The notes under the pieces: generated by a model | The model's input: the letters and a program-made list of their open reading frames with translations, nothing else | Told to the model about the DNA's origin: nothing | Database searches by the model: none | Shown: positions 15,862-24,222 of the stretch, in pieces | Position numbering within the stretch: position 1 is the stretch's first letter | Layout: the number at the start of each line of letters is the position of its first letter | Position numbers and translations under genes: made by a program | Origin: Streptomyces hokutonensis | GTDB lineage: Bacteria > Actinomycetota > Actinomycetes > Streptomycetales > Streptomycetaceae | Length of the DNA stretch: 64,000 bases | Assembly (NCBI RefSeq): GCF_000376565.1 | Contig: NZ_BARG01000021.1 | Span: forward strand, 186,001 to 250,000 | Reading direction: 5' to 3'

Positions 15862-17454
15862 TCACGAGGACAGCACGCGCGCGTGGAGCGCGGTCACGGC
15901 CTTGCGGGCGGAGGAGAACGCGCCGTGCTGCCAGGCGTCGGTGTAGCTGAGCCAGTCGCCGGCGAAGTAGACGCGTCCCGTGGGTTCGTTGAGCGGCTTG
16001 TAGCGGGCGTCGTCGGGGCCGCCGGGGGTGTCGTGCCACGCGGCCTCCAGGTGGGGTGTCTGACGCCAGTGGTGGGAGAAGGACGATGCCAGTTCGCTGC
16101 GGTACTTCTCCCCGTAGATCTTCACGCCCGCGGCCACCGCCCGCTCCTCACGCCCCTTCGGGGTGAGCTTCGCGTACGAGTCCGCGTTGTCGTCGTAGTT
16201 GTAGTACCCGATGAGGACGCCCCGCTCACCGTGGAAGCCGTACGAAGGGTGCCAGATGTGGGTGACGTCCTGGTCGGTCTCGGTGATGCCGCCGTAGATG
16301 CGGTGATCGAGTTCCCACCAACGGGACTTGTACTCCAGGCCGATCTTCGCGGCGGACGACGGGGTGATCGCCTCAAGGGCGGTCTGGACGCCGGTGCCGA
16401 GGTTGTGCGGGATCTTGGCGAGGATGTTGGGCGGCAGGGCGCCGACGCAGTAGTCGGCCTCGACGACCCTCGTACGGCCTCCCTGGGTGTAGGTGACCGA
16501 AACACCGCTCCCCTTGTCGGTGATTTTCGAGACGACCGCTCCGGTACGGATGCGATGGGCGCCGATCGCCCGGGTCAGCGCCTTCGGGATCTGGTCCATG
16601 CCGCCGACGGGCTGGAACATCAACATGGCCTGGTCGAAGCCGAATTCGAAGGAGAAGTAGCGGCCGACACCGCTGGCGAGGACATCGGAGGCGGTGGGTA
16701 CGTCACCCAGAAGCACTCCAGGGGTGCCCGCGGCGGCCGGTACGGTCGTGTACCCGCGCCGCTCACCGCCCGTGTACTTCAGCGTGTCGCCCAGCTCGCC
16801 CCAGTCCTTGAGGAACTCGACCAGCCGCTCCTGGTCGCTGGTGGTCAACTCCTTGTCCAGGGCGCCCTTGTCGGTGGCCTTGGCGAGCAACTCCGAGACA
16901 TAGCCGTAGACATCGGCCTTGGCGGTGCGGTAGCGCTCGGGCTTGGTCATGCCGGCGGACTCGTTGTAGATGTACGCGTCCGCGTTGACGTTGGTGAACA
17001 CCTGGATGGGGACGCCGAGTTCACGGCAGTAGTCGAGGGTGACCATCCACTGCGGGATCCGCGCGGGGCCGCAGTTCATGTAGTGCCCGTCGGCGAAGCG
17101 GGCGGTCTGCCGGTTGCCGTAGAGGTCGGTCGTCGTGTCGCCGCCGCGCACGGTGAAGTTGCGGCCTCCGGTACGGTCCCTGGCCTCCAGGATCGTACAG
17201 TCGTAGCCGGCCTTGCCCAGTTCGTACGCCGTGGCCAGTCCGGCGATGCCACCGCCGACGATGACGACCTTGGCCGCGCCGCGTCCGGTGAGCGTGAAGT
17301 CGCTCGCGCTCAGGGCACGGAAGGGCTGCTCGCGCTGGGCGGCCTGCGCGGTGGGGGCGAGCCCGAGGGCCCCCATGGTGGCGAACATCGTGCCCGCGCC
17401 GCCTGTGAGGCCGACGTTCCGCAGAAAAGCACGTCGGCTCTGGTTGCTTGCCAT
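15862..17454 (-). CDS. Tat-exported FAD-dependent flavin monoamine oxidase / L-amino-acid oxidase-like
   Basis: 530 residues from ATG 17454 (GGGAG upstream). A twin-arginine signal SRRAFLRNVGLTG precedes a hydrophobic, alanine-rich segment ending APTAQAAQ, so the folded flavoprotein is probably exported. The FAD-binding Rossmann motif VVIVGGGIAGLATAYELGKAG, the GG-doublet region EARDRTGGRNFTVRGG, and the C-terminal GRVYFAGDWLSYTDAWQHGAFSSA are those of the amine oxidase family PF01593. It oxidises an amine or amino acid to the imine with release of peroxide; the substrate cannot be read. An insulating hairpin separates it from rpsA upstream. Confidence 0.9.
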   Translation of the reverse strand: MASNQSRRAFLRNVGLTGGAGTMFATMGALGLAPTAQAAQREQPFRALSASDFTLTGRGAAKVVIVGGGIAGLATAYELGKAGYDCTILEARDRTGGRNFTVRGGDTTTDLYGNRQTARFADGHYMNCGPARIPQWMVTLDYCRELGVPIQVFTNVNADAYIYNESAGMTKPERYRTAKADVYGYVSELLAKATDKGALDKELTTSDQERLVEFLKDWGELGDTLKYTGGERRGYTTVPAAAGTPGVLLGDVPTASDVLASGVGRYFSFEFGFDQAMLMFQPVGGMDQIPKALTRAIGAHRIRTGAVVSKITDKGSGVSVTYTQGGRTRVVEADYCVGALPPNILAKIPHNLGTGVQTALEAITPSSAAKIGLEYKSRWWELDHRIYGGITETDQDVTHIWHPSYGFHGERGVLIGYYNYDDNADSYAKLTPKGREERAVAAGVKIYGEKYRSELASSFSHHWRQTPHLEAAWHDTPGGPDDARYKPLNEPTGRVYFAGDWLSYTDAWQHGAFSSARKAVTALHARVLSS

Positions 17455-17565
17455 GGTCCGGCTCCCCTCTCCGATCATGAATGACCGGGGAAGCGTGCCA
17501 ACGGCCGGTTACGGCACGGCAGTTACTGATGTATCCCGCAAGTTTCTGCAAGCCCGGGGAAACGG

Positions 17566-17601
17566 CTGAGGGACCGCACCCCGAAAGGTACGGTCCCTCA
17601 G
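17566..17601 (-). terminator. Terminator-like hairpin after rpsA
   Basis: CTGAGGGACCG at 17566-17576 pairs perfectly with CGGTCCCTCAG at 17591-17601, an 11-bp stem with a 14-base loop, 24 bp past the rpsA stop. The T-run on the minus strand is weak (CCGTTTCC), as often in Streptomyces. Confidence 0.75.
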
Positions 17602-17624
17602 TTCAAGAGCTACTGCTCAGGTGA

Positions 17625-19127
17625 TCAGCTCTGGCCGCCGGCCAGCTTCTCACGCAGGGCAGCGAGCGCCTCGTCCGACGCCAGCGCACCGGAGGTGTCC
17701 GCACCCTCGGAGGAGTACGAACCGCCGCCACCGGCAGCGGCCGGAGCCGCACCCGGGGTGTCGACGCCCTCGGCCGCCGCCTGGGCGTCGGCCTCGCGGG
17801 ACTTGATGACCTGCGCCTGGTGCTGCTCGAAGCGCTGCTGCGCCTCGGCGTACTGGTGCTCCCACGCCTCCCGCTGGGTCTCGTAGCCCTCGAGCCAGTC
17901 GTTGGTCTCGGGGTCGAAGCCCTCGGGGTAGATGTAGTTGCCCTGGTCGTCGTACGACGCGGCCATGCCGTAGAGCGTCGGGTCGAACTCGACCGAGGCC
18001 GGGTCGGCACCGAAGGACTCGTTGGCCTGCTTCAGGGACAGCGAGATCCGGCGACGCTCGAGGTCGATGTCGATGACCTTGACGAAGATCTCGTCGTTGA
18101 CCTGGACGACCTGCTCCGGGATCTCCACGTGGCGCTCGGCCAGCTCGGAGATGTGCACCAGACCCTCGATGCCCTCGTCCACGCGGACGAACGCACCGAA
18201 CGGAACCAGCTTCGTGACCTTGCCGGGCACGACCTGGCCGATCTGGTGGGTGCGGGCGAACTGCTGCCACGGGTCTTCCTGGGTCGCCTTCAGCGACAGG
18301 GAGACGCGCTCGCGGTCCATGTCGACGTCGAGGACCTCGACGGTGACTTCCTGGCCGACCTCGACAACCTCGGAGGGGTGGTCGATGTGCTTCCAGGACA
18401 GCTCGGAGACGTGGACCAGACCGTCGACGCCACCCAGGTCCACGAAGGCACCGAAGTTGACGATCGAGGAGACCACGCCGGAGCGGACCTGACCCTTCTG
18501 GAGGGTCGTGAGGAAGGTCTGGCGGACCTCGGACTGGGTCTGCTCCAGCCAGGCACGGCGGGACAGGACCACGTTGTTGCGGTTCTTGTCCAGCTCGATG
18601 ATCTTGGCCTCGAGCTCCTTGCCCACGTAGGGCTGGAGGTCGCGGACACGGCGCATCTCGACGAGAGAAGCCGGCAGGAAGCCACGGAGGCCGATGTCGA
18701 GGATGAGACCACCCTTGACGACCTCGATGACGGTACCGGTGACGATGCCGTCCTCTTCCTTGATCTTCTCGATGGTGCCCCAGGCGCGCTCGTACTGGGC
18801 GCGCTTCTTCGAGAGGATCAGGCGGCCTTCCTTGTCCTCCTTCTGGAGAACAAGGGCTTCGATCTCGTCGCCGACCTTGACGACCTCGTTCGGGTCGACG
18901 TCGTGCTTGATCGAGAGCTCGCGGCTCGGGATGACACCTTCGGTCTTGTAACCGATGTCGAGCAGGACCTCGTCCCGGTCGACCTTCACGATGACGCCGT
19001 CGACGATGTCGCCGTCGTTGAAGTACTTGATCGTCTCGTCGATCGCGGCGAGGAAGGCTTCCTCGTTACCGATGTCGTTGACCGCTACCTGCGGGGTGGT
19101 GGCGGTGGTCTCGGTGCTGCTCGTCAT
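17625..19127 (-). CDS. rpsA: 30S ribosomal protein S1
   Basis: 500 residues from ATG 19127. Four S1 RNA-binding domains follow one another. They begin near GDIVDGVIVKVDRDEVLLDIG, GIVTGTVIEVVKGGLILDIG, GQVRSGVVSSIVNFGAFVDLG and GQVVPGKVTKLVPFGAFVRVD, and the last two contain the GLVHVSELSW/GLVHISELAE motif. The C-terminal 120 residues are acidic, then alanine/glycine-rich and probably disordered. The four-domain form is usual for high-GC Gram-positives. The start lacks a close Shine-Dalgarno (GGAG is about 13 bases away). A HrdB-type promoter lies about 210 bp upstream, giving a long leader. Confidence 0.98.
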   Translation of the reverse strand: MTSSTETTATTPQVAVNDIGNEEAFLAAIDETIKYFNDGDIVDGVIVKVDRDEVLLDIGYKTEGVIPSRELSIKHDVDPNEVVKVGDEIEALVLQKEDKEGRLILSKKRAQYERAWGTIEKIKEEDGIVTGTVIEVVKGGLILDIGLRGFLPASLVEMRRVRDLQPYVGKELEAKIIELDKNRNNVVLSRRAWLEQTQSEVRQTFLTTLQKGQVRSGVVSSIVNFGAFVDLGGVDGLVHVSELSWKHIDHPSEVVEVGQEVTVEVLDVDMDRERVSLSLKATQEDPWQQFARTHQIGQVVPGKVTKLVPFGAFVRVDEGIEGLVHISELAERHVEIPEQVVQVNDEIFVKVIDIDLERRRISLSLKQANESFGADPASVEFDPTLYGMAASYDDQGNYIYPEGFDPETNDWLEGYETQREAWEHQYAEAQQRFEQHQAQVIKSREADAQAAAEGVDTPGAAPAAAGGGGSYSSEGADTSGALASDEALAALREKLAGGQS

Positions 19128-19340
19128 GTGGGAAAGGGCTCCGGTACGGACATTGAAGTCGTAGGTACTGCTCACGCCGAGAGCCTTTTTCGCTTCGCTC
19201 TGCAGAAGGCCGGACAGCCAAGGAAGCGCCGATCCGGAACACCAGGTGTCCGGTGGCGCCTCGAAAACCGAGGGGACATACATACAGATGCGAGCGCAAC
19301 CTGCTACGTCTGAGGTGCGCAGGCCCGCAGCGCAACTTGT

Positions 19341-19369
19341 AGCATACGGGGGCAGCCAGGCAGGGTCAA
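19341..19369 (-). promoter_or_regulatory. HrdB-type promoter of rpsA
   Basis: On the minus strand TTGACC (19369-19364) and TATGCT (19346-19341) are separated by exactly 17 bases, close to the vegetative sigma consensus. Transcription would begin near 19334, leaving a leader of roughly 205 bases before rpsA. Apart from this promoter I see no gene in the 19128-19489 gap. Confidence 0.8.
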
Positions 19370-19489
19370 TGCGCGAAGGCGCACACCCGGGGCGGATCGC
19401 CGCATACCCGGCACAAAACGTGTCCCGCGAGGCCACGCAGGCCTGACACACCCCTTCAGTGACGCCACCGGGGCAGCCGCACCGTAGAG

Positions 19490-20342
19490 GTGACGGAAGA
19501 GTACGACGAGGGAGCCGATCATCCAAGAGCCCGATACGTTCGAACCGGAAGCCACCCGACGTGACGCCGACGTCACCGAGAGTTCCCGCGCCAACCGCGG
19601 CTGGTGGGACCGGAACGCGGACGACTACCAGGTCGAGCACGGCACGTTCCTCGGCGACGACCGGTTCGTGTGGGGCCCCGAGGGCCTCGACGAGGTGGAG
19701 GCGGAACTCCTCGGCCCGCCCGAGGAGCTGAAGGGCAAGGACGTCCTGGAGATCGGCGCCGGCGCGGCCCAGTGCTCGCGCTGGCTGGCCGCCCAGGGCG
19801 CCCGTCCGGTGGCCCTGGACCTCTCGCACCGCCAGCTCCAGCACGCGCTGCGGATCGGCGGATCGTTCCCTCTGGTGTGCGCCGACGCCGGCGCGCTGCC
19901 CTTCGCGGACGCGTCGTTCGACCTCGCGTGCTCGGCGTACGGGGCGCTGCCGTTCGTCGCCGACCCCGCCCTGGTGCTGCGCGAGGTGCACCGGGTGCTG
20001 CGGCCCGGCGGCCGGTTCGTCTTCTCGGCCACGCACCCGATCCGCTGGGCGTTCCCCGACGAGCCGGGCCCCGAGGGACTCACGGTCTCCGCCTCCTACT
20101 TCGACCGCACTCCGTACGTCGAGCAGGACGACGACGGCCGCGCGGTCTACGTCGAGCACCACCGCACCCTCGGCGACCGCATCCGCGACATCGTGGCGTC
20201 GGGCCTGCGCCTGGTGGACCTGGTCGAGCCGGAGTGGCCGTCCTGGAACACCGCCGAGTGGGGCGGCTGGTCGCCCCTGCGCGGCAACCTGATCCCGGGA
20301 ACGGCCATCTACGTCTGCGAACGCGACCGCGGGCGGGACTGA
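19490..20342 (+). CDS. Class I SAM-dependent methyltransferase with disturbed 5' end (probable frameshift)
   Basis: The conserved protein runs from about 19545 (SSRANRGWWDRNADDYQVEHG) to 20342. It includes motif I DVLEIGAGAAQCSRWLA, ALDLSHRQLQHAL, FDLACSAYGALPFVADPALVLREVHRVLRPGGRFVFSATHP and a C-terminal EWPSWNTAEWGGW. In that frame the only canonical start is GTG 19668, inside the conserved part; the first in-frame stop upstream is at 19491. A GTG at 19490 (VTEEYDEGAD) is in another frame and would join if one base were removed around 19515-19530. I therefore give the span from 19490 and treat it as one gene with a probable one-base shift or sequencing error. An ATC start near 19518 is possible but unlikely. 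Substrate unknown. Confidence 0.7.
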
Positions 20343-20400
20343 ACAGAACGCGGGCACGCGCGCGTACAGGTCGTTCCGGAAGCCGTACGACACTGGGGGC

Positions 20401-22899
20401 GTGATCCGCTACGACGCCCTCGACGCGCTGCCCGTCCGCAGTGCCCTGCCCGGACTCGACGCCGCCCTGGAGGCGGGCGGGGCCGCGGTCCTCGTGGCGC
20501 CACCCGGCACCGGCAAGACGACGCTGGTGCCGCTCGCGCTGGCCGGGCTGCTGGGCAAGGGGAACGAGAGGCCCGCGCGGCGGGTGGTCGTCGCCGAGCC
20601 GCGGCGGATCGCGGCGCGGGCGGCGGCCCGGCGGATGGCGTGGCTGCTGGGTGAGAAGGTCGGGGAGAGCGTCGGCTACACCGTGCGCGGCGAGCGGGTC
20701 GTGGGACGGCACGCGCGCGTGGAGGTCGTCACGACCGGAGTGCTGCTCCAACGCCTGCAGCGGGACCAGGAGTTGACGGGCGTCGACGCCGTGGTCCTGG
20801 ACGAGTGCCACGAACGGCACCTGGACGCCGACACCGTGGCCGCCTTCCTGGTCGACGTACGGGAGGCGCTGCGGCCCGAGTTGCGTCTCCTCGCGGCGTC
20901 CGCGACCACCGATGCGCAGGGCTGGGCCCGGCTGTTGGGCGGGGCACCCGTTGTAGAGGCGGAGGGTGTCGCGTACCCGGTGGAGGTCGTGTGGACGCCT
21001 CCGGTACGGCCGGTACGGCCGCCGCACGGGATGCGCGTGGACCCGGCCCTGCTCACGCACGTGGCGTCGGTGGTGCGGCGGGCGCTGGCCGAGCGGGACG
21101 GGGATGTGCTGTGTTTCCTGCCCGGGGTCGGCGAGATCGCCCGTGTCGCCGGGCAGTTGGGGAACCTCGGTGACGTCGAGGTGCTCCAGGTGCACGGGCG
21201 GGCGCCGGCCGCCGTACAGGACGCGGTGCTTTCTCCCGGAGCGCGGCGGCGGGTGGTGCTGGCCACGTCCGTGGCGGAGTCCTCGCTGACGGTTCCCGGT
21301 GTGCGGGTGGTCGTGGACTCCGGGCTGGCGCGCGAGCCGCGGGTCGATCACGCGCGCGGGCTGAGCGCGCTCGCGACGGTACGGGCCTCGCAGGCGGCCG
21401 GGCGGCAGCGGGCGGGGCGGGCCGGGCGCGAGGCACCGGGGGCGGTGTACCGGTGCTGGGCGGAGGCCGAGGACGCGCGTCTGCCGCGTTTTCCGGCGCC
21501 GGAGATCAAGGTGGCCGACCTGACCGCGTTCGCGCTCCAGGCGGCCTGCTGGGGCGATCCTGGGGCGTCCGGGCTGGCGTTGCTCGACGCGCCGCCTGCC
21601 GGGGCGATGGCGGCGGCGCGGGATGTGCTGACCGCCGTGGGTGCGGTCGACTCGGGTGGGCGTGCCACGTCTCGAGGTGGGCAGTTGGCTCGGCTGGGGT
21701 TGCATCCCCGGTTGGGGCGGGCGCTGTTGGACACGGGCGCGGCTGGAGCCGAGGTTGTCGCGCTGCTCAGTGAGGAGGCTCCGCGGGAGTACGGCGATGA
21801 TCTTGCCGGGGCCTTGCGGCTTGCTCGGCGTGGGGGTGACGCCTACTCCGGGCGGTGGCGTACGGAGGTTCGGCGGCTGCGGGCCGTGGGGGCGGAGATT
21901 TCCCGACCGGCCACCCGTCACGACAGCGACGACGCCCTGGTAGGCCTCGTCGCCGCCCTCGCCTACCCCGAACGTGTCGCCAAGGCCGACAGCGGTTCCT
22001 ATCTCCTCGTCTCCGGCACCCGCGCCGAACTCCGCGACAGCAGCCCCCTTCGCGGCGCCCCCTGGATCGCCATCGCCGCGGCCGACCGCCCCATTGGCAA
22101 AGGGCACGCGCGCGTGCAGCTCGGGGCCGTCGTCGACGAGGACGTCGCCCGGTTCGCGGCCGGGGCGCTGCTCAGCGAGGTGGACGAGGTGCACTGGGCC
22201 GGCGGCGACGTCGTGGCCCGGCGCGTCGAGCGGCTGGGGGCGGTCGAGCTGGCGGTACGGCCGCTCAAGGACCCCGACCCCGTTGCCGTACGCGATGCGC
22301 TGGTCGAAGGGCTGCGGCAGGAGGGGTTCGGGCTGTTGCGGTGGTCGGCGGATGCCCAAGTGCTGCGGCAGCGGCTGGCGTTCCTGCGGCTGAACGTCGG
22401 GGCGCTGTGGCCGGACGTGTCCGACGAGGCGCTGCACGCGCGCGTGGACGATTGGTTGGAGCCCGAGTTGGGGCGGGCGCGGCGGCGGAGTGATCTGGGG
22501 CGGATCGAGGCCGGCCAGGCGCTCCAGAGGTTGCTGCCGTGGGCCTCGGGGGATGCCGGGCGGCTCGACGAGCTGGCTCCGGAGCGGTTTGCCGTGCCGA
22601 GTGGATCCAGAATCCGGATCGACTACGGGAACCCCGAACAGCCCGTCCTCGCCGTGAAGTTGCAGGAGATGTTCGGGCTCCACGAGTCGCCGAAGGTCGC
22701 CGGGGTGCCGGTGCTCGTGCATCTGTTGTCCCCGGCCGGGCGGCCCGCCGCCGTGACCGCCGATCTGGCCTCCTTCTGGAAGGACGGCTACAAGGGCGTG
22801 CGGGCCGAGTTGCGCGGGCGGTACCCGAAGCATCCGTGGCCCGAGGACCCGGCGACCGCCGAGGCCACGCGGTTCACCAACGCGCGGCTCAGGCGGTGA
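20401..22899 (+). CDS. hrpB: ATP-dependent helicase HrpB (DEAH/RHA-like)
   Basis: 832 residues from GTG 20401. Walker A APPGTGKTTLVPLAL, the VVAEPRRIAARAAARRMA motif Ia region, DECHERHLDADTV (motif II, DExH), SATTDAQGWARLLGG (motif III), and the QAAGRQRAGRAGREAPGAVYRCW motif VI are diagnostic of HrpB-type helicases. The C-terminal third is the HrpB-specific domain, ending PATAEATRFTNARLRR. Members are large bacterial relatives of pre-mRNA-processing DEAH helicases; their physiological RNA target is not well defined. The 3' end overlaps the convergent DUF3068 gene by 11 bp. Confidence 0.95.
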   Translation: MIRYDALDALPVRSALPGLDAALEAGGAAVLVAPPGTGKTTLVPLALAGLLGKGNERPARRVVVAEPRRIAARAAARRMAWLLGEKVGESVGYTVRGERVVGRHARVEVVTTGVLLQRLQRDQELTGVDAVVLDECHERHLDADTVAAFLVDVREALRPELRLLAASATTDAQGWARLLGGAPVVEAEGVAYPVEVVWTPPVRPVRPPHGMRVDPALLTHVASVVRRALAERDGDVLCFLPGVGEIARVAGQLGNLGDVEVLQVHGRAPAAVQDAVLSPGARRRVVLATSVAESSLTVPGVRVVVDSGLAREPRVDHARGLSALATVRASQAAGRQRAGRAGREAPGAVYRCWAEAEDARLPRFPAPEIKVADLTAFALQAACWGDPGASGLALLDAPPAGAMAAARDVLTAVGAVDSGGRATSRGGQLARLGLHPRLGRALLDTGAAGAEVVALLSEEAPREYGDDLAGALRLARRGGDAYSGRWRTEVRRLRAVGAEISRPATRHDSDDALVGLVAALAYPERVAKADSGSYLLVSGTRAELRDSSPLRGAPWIAIAAADRPIGKGHARVQLGAVVDEDVARFAAGALLSEVDEVHWAGGDVVARRVERLGAVELAVRPLKDPDPVAVRDALVEGLRQEGFGLLRWSADAQVLRQRLAFLRLNVGALWPDVSDEALHARVDDWLEPELGRARRRSDLGRIEAGQALQRLLPWASGDAGRLDELAPERFAVPSGSRIRIDYGNPEQPVLAVKLQEMFGLHESPKVAGVPVLVHLLSPAGRPAAVTADLASFWKDGYKGVRAELRGRYPKHPWPEDPATAEATRFTNARLRR

Positions 22900-23881
22900 C
22901 GGGTTCCGGTTCCTGGACCTCGGTGGGGGCGGGGTCGCCGGGGCGCCTGCTGCGGGCCTCCAGGTAGAGCGAGAGGGCCAGCAGGAGGAGGCCGAGGCTC
23001 AGGAAGCCCCAGGGGAGGTAGGAGACCATCAGCAGGACGAGGGTGCGGTTGGACTTCACCAGGGCGACGGTGTGCTTGATGTAGTCCTCGCGCATCTTCA
23101 CGTCACCGGCGAACGCCGTCACCTTCGCGCGACCGCCCAGGAGGGTGCCGCCGCGCAGTTCCTCCTTGTGGATCTCCTCGCCGTAGACCGGTGCCCCGGT
23201 GACGGGTTCGACCCAGAATTTGCGGATCGTGGTGTACCAGCGGGTGGTGCCGGTCTTGGCGACGGACTCCGGGGTGATGCCCTTGACCGGCATCGTCTTC
23301 GGGAAGGGGACCTTGGTCCAGGGGATGGTCTGCTCGAAGTAGTAGACCTTGACGCCGCGGAAGTTCTGGGTGCCCTTGTAGTGGATGGGGTTGGTGGTGC
23401 GGGTCTGCGCGTCGAAGTACTCGTAGTCCCGTTTCTGGGTCAGGAACGGCCACTTGAACTCGATGCCGTCCCGCTTCACCGGGTCGCCGTCGACCATCTC
23501 GCCGGTGGCGTGGACGGGGTCCTGGGTGTGCGCGTCGAAGATGTAGCGCTCGGGGATCGAGGAGACCATCTTGCCGTCGGGGCCCTGGACGTAGGACAGG
23601 CCGTCCCAGACGACGACGTCCCGGCCGGCGGTCCTGTCGATCTTCTTGGCGGCCTCGACGTTGCCCTTGAGGGTCTGCACGATGGTGACCTTGGGGACCG
23701 TCTTGGCCTGCATGGTGCCGTAGTCGAGGAGGGTGGCGTTCTTCGCTTCCAGGACCATGTCCTGGTACTGGTTCGCCGGGATCTTGGCCAGGCGCGGGAA
23801 GGCGTACCAGCGCAGCAGCGGGGACAGCGCCGTGAAGAACACGGCGAGGGCGAGCAGGATCAGGCTGGCCTTGCGGCGCAA
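22889..23881 (-). CDS. DUF3068 family membrane-anchored protein (PorA-like annotation)
   Basis: 330 residues. An N-terminal hydrophobic segment (ASLILLALAVFFTALSPLL) and a C-terminal one (LVLLMVSYLPWGFLSLGLLLLALSLYL) flank a large extracytoplasmic part. That part has the family stretches PKVTIVQTLKGN, VVVWDGLSYVQGPDG, VKRDGIEFKWPFLTQKRDYEYFDAQT and FRGVKVYYFEQTIPWT. This matches DUF3068, widespread in Actinobacteria and sometimes labelled porin PorA family. Function is not known. The 3' end overlaps hrpB by 11 bp. Confidence 0.9.
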   Translation of the reverse strand: MRRKASLILLALAVFFTALSPLLRWYAFPRLAKIPANQYQDMVLEAKNATLLDYGTMQAKTVPKVTIVQTLKGNVEAAKKIDRTAGRDVVVWDGLSYVQGPDGKMVSSIPERYIFDAHTQDPVHATGEMVDGDPVKRDGIEFKWPFLTQKRDYEYFDAQTRTTNPIHYKGTQNFRGVKVYYFEQTIPWTKVPFPKTMPVKGITPESVAKTGTTRWYTTIRKFWVEPVTGAPVYGEEIHKEELRGGTLLGGRAKVTAFAGDVKMREDYIKHTVALVKSNRTLVLLMVSYLPWGFLSLGLLLLALSLYLEARSRRPGDPAPTEVQEPEPVTA

Positions 23882-23922
23882 CTCGGCCTCCCTACCAAGG
23901 AGTTAAACGCTTGCGCAATCGT

Positions 23923-24057
23923 TTACGGGTGCGCGGGCACCGTCGTCAGCAGCGGTTTCGGGGAGGTCTTCCCCATCGGTGAGCCCATCGCGGTGATGGT
24001 CAGGACCAGCGCGAAGGCGAGCACGAGTCCGGTCGCGGCGGCGATCAGGGCACGCAT
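23923..24057 (-). CDS. SPW_0924 family micro-protein
   Basis: 44 residues from ATG 24057, preceded by GGGAGG six bases upstream. It consists of one hydrophobic helix (LIAAATGLVLAFALVLTITAMG) and a short tail SPMGKTSPKPLLTTVPAHP. This matches the small Streptomyces family I know as SPW_0924; the role is unknown. It lies just upstream of the DUF3068 gene on the same strand, 41 bp away, and may share its transcript. Confidence 0.75.
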   Translation of the reverse strand: MRALIAAATGLVLAFALVLTITAMGSPMGKTSPKPLLTTVPAHP

Positions 24058-24222
24058 GACGGGCCTCCCGACGGACAGGAACTGATAGGTCGTCAGGTCG
24101 GGCACCGTAGCAACGCGCGGGCGAGATGAGAACACGTTGCACAGACACGAAGGCCGGACACGGCGAGGGCGCCCGCCCGCCGGAGCGGAGGGGCGCCCTT
24201 GTCGTACGGTCGCGCGGCCGGG

